This document shows positions 46,801-53,372 of a stretch of 64,000 nt of DNA, in pieces. The DNA comes from Aureococcus anophagefferens (lineage: Eukaryota; Sar; Pelagophyceae; Pelagomonadales; Pelagomonadaceae), in contig NW_008705579.1 of assembly GCF_000186865.1 (NCBI RefSeq), positions 421,443-485,442 on the forward strand. Direction: 5' to 3'. The translations under genes were made by a program, and so were the position numbers. Under the pieces are notes generated by a model that was not told the origin of the DNA, did no database searches, and saw only the letters and a list, made by a program, of their open reading frames with translations. Each line of letters begins with the position of its first letter. Within the stretch, counting starts at the first letter, position 1.

Positions 46801-47155
46801 CGCGTGCCTCGTCTTCGCCTGGGCGACCTTCGAGCGCAAGGTCTACCGCCACGCGCTGGGCATTTTGATCGCGACGGCCCAGGTCTGGACGCTGGTCCTC
46901 TACGTGGCGACGGAGGCGCACGCGGGCTTCCAGGACTGCGCGCCGCGCGACGACTTTTTATTCTTCTGGGTGCTCTTCATCCTCACGTCCATCATCCGCT
47001 TCCTCCTGCCCCTGCCCGTGCTCGCCGGGTCCATCAAGGGCATGCTCCGGGACGCCGAGTTCCACCGGCGCTGGCACCTCCAGTACCGGAAGCTGTCCAC
47101 GTCGGAGCGGAAGCGCGCGCTCGAGATGGAGCCCGCGCTCGACGACCCGCTCTGA
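43832..47155 (+). CDS. Sec14 (CRAL-TRIO) - multi-TM - EBP sterol-isomerase-like fusion, three exons
   Basis: Exons 43832-44581, 44772-45265 and 45466-47155 give 977 residues with all phases matching. The first part is a CRAL-TRIO lipid-binding domain: DAKTAYAFLKADYDWRV, FPERMGTTFIMNAPSVFGMVW, then VKPWLDAHTVKKIHIV, rebuilt exactly across the first introner. An acidic linker follows, then about seven hydrophobic helices (about 420-700). A C-terminal EXPERA/EBP domain (about 781-950) has LVHIFMDG, ELWHLWGKVDARY and VATEAHAGFQ, like delta8-delta7 sterol isomerase. Asp replaces the usual Glu in the HxxxE pair. A membrane sterol/lipid enzyme with its own lipid-transfer domain is inferred. A low-complexity Arg-rich insert is at about residues 55-77. 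Confidence 0.7.
44582..44771 (+). mobile_element. Introner intron, 190 bp, GC-AG
   Basis: The donor target copy is GCGACGCC (44582-44589) and the acceptor-side copy GTCAAGCC (44772-44779), 5 of 8 identical. The element runs CGGGGCGGG to CCCGCCCAG. It is inverted relative to transcription compared with the EF-hand gene copies, yet splices in the same way. Excision joins the Sec14 motif WRI to VKPWLD at phase 0. Confidence 0.8.
45266..45465 (+). mobile_element. Introner intron, 200 bp, GT-AG
   Basis: The perfect target duplication GTGCTGCC is at 45266-45273 and 45466-45473. Inverted ends are CAGGGCAGCAAAAGGGT and ACCCGTTTGCTGCCCAG. Its sequence is very close to the copy at 18285-18484, suggesting recent activity. 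It links the Sec14/acidic exon to the membrane exon in phase 2. Confidence 0.9.
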
Positions 47156-47189
47156 GGAGCTCTTTTTTAATAACGGGCGAGGTGCGTGC

Positions 47190-48104
47190 TTAGTTCGCGG
47201 TCGGGCGGGCGGTCGAGGGCAGCGGGACGGCGGTCGGGGCCGCGGACGGGGCGGTCGGGGTCTTGGACGGCGCGGCGGTCGGCGCGGCGGCGGTCGGCGC
47301 GGCGGTTTTCTTCGCGGCGCGCTCCGCGCGCTCGCGGCGGTTCCGCGCGGAGGGCGGCTCCGCGTCGAGGGCGCCGAAGTGCGTGAGGAGGACGGCGATC
47401 TTGTTCATGAGGCCGTTGGCCCAGCCGTTGAGGATGCAGAAGTTGCAGTTGAACTCCTCGTGGTGCTTCTGGTGCGCGTCCGGGTGTAAAATCACGCGCC
47501 AGTCCTGGAGCTTCTCCAGCAGGGGATAGTCCTTCAGCAGCCCGCGGTTGCGCGCGTGGGCGAGGAAGTGGGTCTGCTGGCTCGGCAGGCCCACGATCAG
47601 CGCCGTGAGCCAGACCCGGCTCGTGGCCTCGGGCGCGTAGCCGTAGTGATAAGCTAAGAAGAACAGCGGCCAGACGACGCGGACGTACCAGAAGAGCTGC
47701 ATGAAGAGCTCGAGCTGCGAATCGCTCGACGGGAACACGGCCTCGTGGTGGCTGTGGAAGTTCCACAGGTATTGGTCGTGCTCGTCGGCCTCCGTGAAGA
47801 GCGCCGTCTCCTCGAAGGCCTTGACGCCGTCGACGGTAGTTTCCACGTGGAGCCGCAGGGCGTCGTTATTCACGGTCTGGAAGTCGAGGAGCATGTGGAT
47901 GAGGCCCGTCACGAAGTCGGCGACGTAGAGGGCCAGCAGGAACTCCACGACCGTGCGCGTGCAGAGGTAGGCGTAGCCGTCGCCGCCCCCCGTGAGGCCC
48001 CCGCCGATGACGGCGCCCGCCGTCTCGATGACGACGCATGCGATCGCGAAGCCCGTGACGCCCGTCAGCCCCAGCTTCACCGTCGTCTCCACCGAGCCCC
48101 ACAT
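47190..48104 (-). CDS. Kua/TMEM189/FAD4-type lipid desaturase
   Basis: The 304-residue product matches the lipid-desaturase (Kua-TMEM189) domain shared by plasmanylethanolamine desaturase and plastid FAD4. Membrane helices carry VADFVTGLIHMLLDF, then WNFHSHHEAV, LPSQQTHFLAHARN and QDWRVILHPDAHQKHHEEF. The last provides the clustered histidines for a di-iron site. FCILNGWANGLMNK follows. The C-terminal 60 residues are an Ala/Pro/Thr-rich tail. No plastid signal is seen, so an ER enzyme making plasmalogen-type vinyl ethers or another phospholipid double bond is slightly favoured. The gene is divergent from the zinc-ribbon gene. Confidence 0.8.
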   Translation of the reverse strand: MWGSVETTVKLGLTGVTGFAIACVVIETAGAVIGGGLTGGGDGYAYLCTRTVVEFLLALYVADFVTGLIHMLLDFQTVNNDALRLHVETTVDGVKAFEETALFTEADEHDQYLWNFHSHHEAVFPSSDSQLELFMQLFWYVRVVWPLFFLAYHYGYAPEATSRVWLTALIVGLPSQQTHFLAHARNRGLLKDYPLLEKLQDWRVILHPDAHQKHHEEFNCNFCILNGWANGLMNKIAVLLTHFGALDAEPPSARNRRERAERAAKKTAAPTAAAPTAAPSKTPTAPSAAPTAVPLPSTARPTAN

Positions 48105-48280
48105 TCAGCAAGGGCAGCCCATTTCTTGCTGATGGGCGGACCAGCTGCAACCGTGCCGAGCCAGCGCGCTCTTCGGTGTGTGAGGCAACATTGACTTCAA
48201 TCTCTCGAAGCTGCACTTCAGATCTGCTGCTTGCTCTGCATGCGCTAAGAGAGCGCACAAACCAGCTGCAGCGTCACCGC

Positions 48281-48691
48281 ATGCTGCAGCAGCGCTGCCA
48301 GACGCGTTCCGCAATTCGAGCCGTGCGTGCATGCGGTCTCCTGCTAATCGCTGCGGCTTTCAGAGCTCCTGCGTTGCGAGCGCGGCCAATACTCCTGCAA
48401 AGGCATCGCGTCGCGCGGTTCGCGGGCGACGCGCCGCCGCCGCCGCCCGCGCTCCTCCCGGTGTTCCTGCAGCGGCGCTGGCGGCGCGCGCTCGGCTGCG
48501 AGGTCTGCGGCGACGCGCGCGCGGTGCCGTGCCCGAGCTGCGACGGCGCGGGCGGCTACGAAGCCGCGGGCGGCGTCGCCGTCGCCTGCCCGAGCTGCCG
48601 GTCCACGGGCCGCGTCGTCTGCCGCGCCTGCTTCGTCGGCGACGGCTACGACATCGACAAGATCCGGAGGGATATGGGCTACCCGGACTAG
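48281..48691 (+). CDS. Small DnaJ-type zinc-finger protein, probably organellar
   Basis: The product is 136 residues from ATG 48281; an in-frame ATG at 48176 is possible but adds nonconserved sequence. The N-terminus is basic with a hydrophobic stretch and AAFRAPALRAR, reminiscent of a plastid transit signal. The C-terminal half has four Cys pairs: CEVCGD, CPSCDGAGGY, CPSCRSTGR and CRACF, the CxxCxGxG-like layout of DnaJ zinc fingers found in small plastid chaperone factors such as BSD2. It ends with IDKIRRDMGYPD. There is no J domain. A protein-folding role in the plastid is inferred. Confidence 0.6.
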   Translation: MLQQRCQTRSAIRAVRACGLLLIAAAFRAPALRARPILLQRHRVARFAGDAPPPPPALLPVFLQRRWRRALGCEVCGDARAVPCPSCDGAGGYEAAGGVAVACPSCRSTGRVVCRACFVGDGYDIDKIRRDMGYPD

Positions 48692-48756
48692 AACGCGGAG
48701 GAGACCCGGATTAAGTATGCTCGACGGGGGCGGGGACTTTTTCGCGCGCCGGGCTC

Positions 48757-50295
48757 TCACCGGCTCGCGACGGCGACCTTGGGCGGCGCGGCGAGGGACC
48801 GGAGCGCCCCGGAGTCGGCGAGCGCGGCGGAGCCCGGGCCGCAGAGCTCCTTGTAGAGCTCGAGCGCGTGGAGGCAGTCGCCGACGGAGACGTCGTTGAA
48901 GACGCCCGCGGTGCCGACGCCCGTCGGGAGCGGCAGCCGGATGCCCATGGAGAGCTGGAAGCGCTCGTGGTAGGCGTGCTCGACGAAGTCCGGCGTCATC
49001 ATGTCGTGCCAGATCGGGCAGCCGAACGCGTCGAGCGCGCGGAGGATCCGGAGCATCTCGTCGCGCTCGACGAGGCCCAGCGTGTGCGCGAGCACGGTCA
49101 TGTAGGCCATGTCGACGTTGACGGCCTCGCCGTGCGTGAGCTCGACGTCCGTGCCGAGGGCGTGCATCTCGAGCTCCTGGCCGAACGCGTGCCCGAAGTC
49201 GACGAGGCGGTCGAGCGACGACTCCCACAAATTCGGCGCGAGCTCCTCGAGCATGGTCGCGATGGAGAGCTGGAGCACCTCCCCGGGCACGGCGTCGTCG
49301 CCCTGGAAGCGCGTCGCCACGAGGCGGCCCGCGTGGGCCTCGAGCAACTCGAAGAGCCGCGGCGACTTCATCAACGCCATCTTCATCATCTCCGACACGC
49401 CCGACGCGACGGCCCGCGGCTCCTCCGTCGCGAGGAAGGCCCGGTCGAGGAGCGCGGCGACGGGCGGCACGTAGGCGCCGAGGCGGTTCTTCGAGCCCAT
49501 GAAGTTGACGCCCGATTTCGCGCCGATGGACGCGTCGACGTAGGACAGCGTCGTCGTCGGCACGCGGACGTAGGGCGACTTGCGGCGGAAGAGGGACGCG
49601 GCGAGGCCGATGACGTCGAGGCAGACGCCGCCGCCGATGCCGATGACCGGCGACCCGCGCCGCGGCATGTCGAATTTCTTCATCGCCTCGCAGACCTTGA
49701 GCACGAGGTCCATGGACTTCTCCTCCTCGACCATGGGCAGGCGCAGCACCGTGTAGTCGACGCCCCGGGCCTCCATGTAGTCCACGACGCCGGACCCGTA
49801 GAGGTCGTCGACGGTCTCGTCGATGACGACGAGGCGCCGCTGCGCCGTCCGCGCGGCCGCCGCGCGCTCGGGGCTGCCCGCGGCGAGGTGGCCGAAGAGC
49901 AGGTTGTCGTTGGCCGGGTCGAGGAGGCCCGGCGCCTCGACGACGGCGTAGTCGAAGGTCACGTGGCTGCGCACGCTCCAGGCCTTGGCCGCGCCGCCCG
50001 CGTCCGCCGCGTCGATGCGCGCGGGCGACAGCCGCGCGTCGGAGTGGAGGGCCCGGTCGCCGTCGGCGATGGTCGTCCACGTGTCGCCGACGAGGGCGAG
50101 GTTGCCGGGCTTGGGACCCGCGGGCGCCGGCGGCAGGGGCAGGATGTTGTGCTTCGCGGCGCGCACCTCGGCGACGTCGGAGGCGAGCACGTCGCGCTGC
50201 GACGGCGGCCGCTGGCTCCGCGCGCCGCCGGGCTGGAGGGCGGCGTGCGGCGCGAGCTGCAGGGCCAGGAGCGCGCACGCGAGGATCGACGACAT
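48757..50295 (-). CDS. C7-cyclitol synthase (EEVS / desmethyl-4-deoxygadusol synthase type)
   Basis: The 512-residue product belongs to the dehydroquinate-synthase-like sugar phosphate cyclases that act on sedoheptulose 7-phosphate. It has GIGGGVCLDVIGLAASL (219-235), YVRVPTTTLSYVDASIGAK, GVNFMGSKNRLGAY and Zn ligands in SEMMKMAL (Glu302), DFGHAFG (His369) and THGEAVNVD (His388). ELAPNLWESSLDRLVDFGH matches EEVS and DDGS enzymes rather than true dehydroquinate synthase. Which of the two products it makes cannot be told by eye. An N-terminal signal-like segment (MSSILACALLALQLA) and a roughly 100-residue extension precede the fold. The gene is divergent from an O-methyltransferase/SDR fusion, which supports a gadusol-type pathway. 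Confidence 0.85.
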   Translation of the reverse strand: MSSILACALLALQLAPHAALQPGGARSQRPPSQRDVLASDVAEVRAAKHNILPLPPAPAGPKPGNLALVGDTWTTIADGDRALHSDARLSPARIDAADAGGAAKAWSVRSHVTFDYAVVEAPGLLDPANDNLLFGHLAAGSPERAAAARTAQRRLVVIDETVDDLYGSGVVDYMEARGVDYTVLRLPMVEEEKSMDLVLKVCEAMKKFDMPRRGSPVIGIGGGVCLDVIGLAASLFRRKSPYVRVPTTTLSYVDASIGAKSGVNFMGSKNRLGAYVPPVAALLDRAFLATEEPRAVASGVSEMMKMALMKSPRLFELLEAHAGRLVATRFQGDDAVPGEVLQLSIATMLEELAPNLWESSLDRLVDFGHAFGQELEMHALGTDVELTHGEAVNVDMAYMTVLAHTLGLVERDEMLRILRALDAFGCPIWHDMMTPDFVEHAYHERFQLSMGIRLPLPTGVGTAGVFNDVSVGDCLHALELYKELCGPGSAALADSGALRSLAAPPKVAVASR

Positions 50296-50585
50296 GGTGC
50301 GCTGGCTGGGGTGCGTATAGGGGTCAGGGTGTTTGGTTTCCCGCGGGGCTGCCTGAAGTTTATAGCTCAGAGCTGCCCGAAGAAGAGAAGGGGTACGCCA
50401 GAGATATATTTGAGATGAAGCGGACAAGTCAGCGCGGCTGAAGTTTGGGCGTAGTCAACTTCAGCGGCGAAGAGTGAAGTGAAGACATCTGAGTGGCAGC
50501 CCGCGATTTGAGGTGGCCGGCGCGTACGTAAAGTCCGAACAAAAGCATTCCCAAGCAGCACCACCCCGTCCAGTCAGCGACCACC
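50296..50585. promoter_or_regulatory. 290-bp shared promoter of the cyclitol synthase / methyltransferase pair
   Basis: The spacer between the two divergent starts contains an 8-bp inverted repeat CTGAAGTT / AACTTCAG at 50437-50463 with an 11-base spacer. A TATA-like GATATATTT is at about 50401-50409, and several GAAGTTT or GTGAAGTGAAG motifs occur. Co-regulation of the pair is inferred; the inverted repeat is a candidate factor site. Confidence 0.45.
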
Positions 50586-52474
50586 ATGTGCGAGGGCCCC
50601 ACCGTCGTCAAGGAGCAGCACCGCGCCAAGGAGCAAGCCTCGAGCATCTTCGGCATCCGCGCCGCCGAGACCGTCGCGCGCGCCGCGCTGCCCGAGACCC
50701 TCGCGGAGATCGAGGCGCCCGTGCCGGACACGCCCAGCGAGCGCCTCGCGGCGCTCATCGACGAGGTGCGCCTCCCGCCTCGCGCCCCGCGCGCGCCGCC
50801 GCGCCGCGCGCGCGCCGCCGCCTCCTCCGCGCGCGCGCCGACGCGCGGCGCTCGCAGGCCGGCGCGCTCGTCCACGGCCAGGAGGAGTACCTGCTCAAGT
50901 GCACGTCGCCGCCGTCGGCGGCCGCCGCGGCCCTCGAGGCGAAGACGCGGGCCGCGGACTGGAAGGCCCACCACGCCGCGGGCGAGACCAAGTTCCTCTT
51001 CAGCGACTGTTGGACGACGGACGTCGTGGAGGCGAAGACGCTCGCCATGTTCGCGGCCATGCTCAAGGCGCGGCGCGTCCTCGAGATCGGCATGTTCACG
51101 GGCTACGGCGCTTTGACCATCGCCGAGGCGCTCCCCGCCGACGGCGAGATGATCACCTTCGAGATCGACCCGTTCCTCGAGCGCTTCGCGCGGCCCGTCT
51201 TCGACGCCTCGCCCCACGGCTCGAAGATCGACGTCAAGATCGGCGACGCGCTGGCGAACCTGAAGGCCTGGCCCGCGGACAAGAAGTTCGACATGGTCTT
51301 CGTCGACGCGGACAAGGGCTCCTACCAGGCCTACTACGACACCGTGCTGGACCGGGGCCTCCTCGCGCCGGGCGGCGTCGTCGTCGTCGACAACGTGCTC
51401 TTCAAGGGCGCGCCCTACGTCGGGCCGTCCAAGTTCGACAACCGGTCCTGGAACGACGGCGGCGCCGCCGTCGCGGCCTTCAACGACCACGTCGCCGCGG
51501 ACGACCGCGTCGAGCAGGTCATGCTGCCCATCCGCGACGGCATCACGATCATCCGCCTCAAGGACCAGCCGGCGCTCGCGCCCGTCGCCGCCGCCGCCGC
51601 GCCCGTCGTCGCCCAGGCGCCCGAACCCGTCGTCGTCGCGCCGCCGGCGCCGCCCGCGGTCGAAGTCGCGTCCGACGCGGTCGTGTCGGGCGTCGGCAAC
51701 AAGCCCATCCTCGACCGCATGCGCCTCGACGGCAAGGCGGCGCTCGTCACGGGCGCGGGCCAGGGCATCGGCCGCGCCTTCGCCCACGCGTTGGCCGAGG
51801 CCGGCGCGGCGGTCTGCGTCGCGGACCTCGACTTGGACCGCGCGAAGGCCGTCGCCGCGGAGCTCGAGGCCAAGGGCGCGCGCGCGTACGCGCACAAGGC
51901 CGACTGCGGCGACCCGGCGGCGATCGCGTGCATGGTCGACACGGTCGTCGAGAAGTTCGGCGCCATCGACATCGCCGTGAACAACGCGGGCGTCAACAAG
52001 AACTCCGCGGCCGAGGACACGCCGCTCGCGGACTGGGACCTGACGTTCAACCTAAACACGCGCGGCGTCTTCCTCTGCTGCCAGGCCGAGGCGAAGCACA
52101 TGCTCGCCAAGGGCTGCGGCAAGATCATCAACACGGCGTCCATGGCGTCGCTCCTCGTGCCCCACCCGCAGAAGCAGGCGGCCTACAACTGCTCCAAGGC
52201 CGCCGTCGTCAAGCTCACGCAGAGCCTCGCGTGCGAGTGGGCCGGCCGGGGCCTCAACGTCAACTGCGTGAGCCCGGGCATCGTCGACACGCCCCTCATC
52301 TGGGACAACCCGGCCCTCAACAAGCTCGCGGACCAGTGGCTCGCGCAGATCCCCGCGAACCGGCTGGCGCAGGTCACGGACCTCCAGGCCGCCGTCGTCT
52401 ACCTCGCCTCCGAGGCCTCGGACTACATGGTCGGCCACAACCTCGTCATCGAGGGCGGCCAGTCCCTCTGGTAG
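50586..52474 (+). CDS. O-methyltransferase fused to short-chain dehydrogenase, two exons
   Basis: Exons 50586-50765 and 50858-52474 give 598 residues (92-bp GT-AG intron, phase 0). The N-terminal domain is a class I O-methyltransferase like those of cyanobacterial mycosporine clusters: EYLLKCTSPPSA, RVLEIGMFTGYGALTIAEAL (133-152), VFVDADKGSYQAYY (207-220), VVVDNVLFKG and RVEQVMLPIRDGITIIRL. After an Ala/Pro/Val linker (297-340) comes a complete classical SDR: TGAGQGIG (358-365), NNAG (435-438), a Ser at 488/491, and Tyr503-x3-Lys507. The methyltransferase-then-oxidoreductase order matches the fish MT-Ox that converts 2-epi-5-epi-valiolone to gadusol. With the divergent cyclitol synthase it would form a compact sunscreen pathway. 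Confidence 0.85.
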
Positions 52475-52532
52475 AGCGCGCGCAGCCTCCCTCTGTTCCT
52501 AACGCGCTTACGATTCGAAACTCATAGAAAAA

Positions 52533-53168
52533 TTACGACGACCCGACGTCGTAGACGCGGACCTTCAGGCCCCGGACGGACCGCTCGAAGGCGCACTTCC
52601 AGCCCCGGAGCTCGAAGCCGACGCAGACGACGACGCCGCGCTCCAGCTCCGCCTCGAGCGTCGCCAGGAGCTTCGCGCAGCCCTCCCGGAACAGGTACGC
52701 GACGACGACGTCGCCGGCCGCCAGGAGCGGCGCGCCGTCGAAGAAGTCGCGCCGCTCGAGCGTCGCCCGGCCCGCGAGGCCCCGGCGCGCGAGCGCGTCG
52801 CGGCCTTTAACCAACAAAGCCTCGTCGAGGTCGTAGCCGACGCCGACGCAGTCGTAATGTTCGCACGCGGCGACGAGCCACCGCGCGTCGCCGCAGCCGA
52901 GGTCGACGACGCGCCTCGGCGCCATCGACCCGTCCTTGGTCAGCGTGCCCCGCGCGGCGAGGGCGGCCAAGATGTCGCGCACGAGCTCGGGCGGCGACGG
53001 CGAGATGGGCGCGACGAGCGCCGCGTCGCCGGCGGCGGCCTGCTGGGCCTCGAAGCGCTCCTTGGCGAGCCTGATGAGCGCGGCGCGCGTCGCCGATTTT
53101 TTGGACGAGGTTGATGGCGCGTTTGATGGCTGCTTCGGCTGCTCCTGGTGCTCCGACAGAGCAGCCAT
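52533..53168 (-). CDS. SAM-dependent methyltransferase, FAM173-like
   Basis: The product is 211 residues from ATG 53168. The core is RVVDLGCGDARWLVAACEHY, the SAM-binding motif I, then VGVGYDLDEALLVKGRDAL and DVVVAYLFREGCAKLLATLE. This order resembles the FAM173/ATPSCKMT lysine methyltransferase group, but the resemblance is limited to these blocks. The sequence upstream of 53168 contains short repeats (AGAGCAGCCAT in tandem) offering further in-frame ATGs at 53192 and 53363, so the start is uncertain. It converges on the methyltransferase/SDR gene. No link to the sunscreen pathway is proven. Confidence 0.6.
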   Translation of the reverse strand: MAALSEHQEQPKQPSNAPSTSSKKSATRAALIRLAKERFEAQQAAAGDAALVAPISPSPPELVRDILAALAARGTLTKDGSMAPRRVVDLGCGDARWLVAACEHYDCVGVGYDLDEALLVKGRDALARRGLAGRATLERRDFFDGAPLLAAGDVVVAYLFREGCAKLLATLEAELERGVVVCVGFELRGWKCAFERSVRGLKVRVYDVGSS

Positions 53169-53372
53169 CTCGCCGCTCGACAGAGCAGCCATCACGCCGC
53201 TCGATACTGCACCTTTGGCTGGTTTGCCAGATGTTTGCCAGATGTTTGCCCCTGTTGACCTCAACTGAGGCGAGCATGAGCGCGGCTTAGGGCCCGACTT
53301 GCGCGCGCAAACCCCACCCGACAACCCACAAACCCCACCCGACAACCCACAAACCGCCCACAACCATCAGCC

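Noticed and set aside
52533..53168. The small methyltransferase as a third member of the sunscreen pathway
   Set aside because: It is convergent rather than co-promoted and looks like the FAM173 protein-methyltransferase group; adjacency alone is weak evidence.
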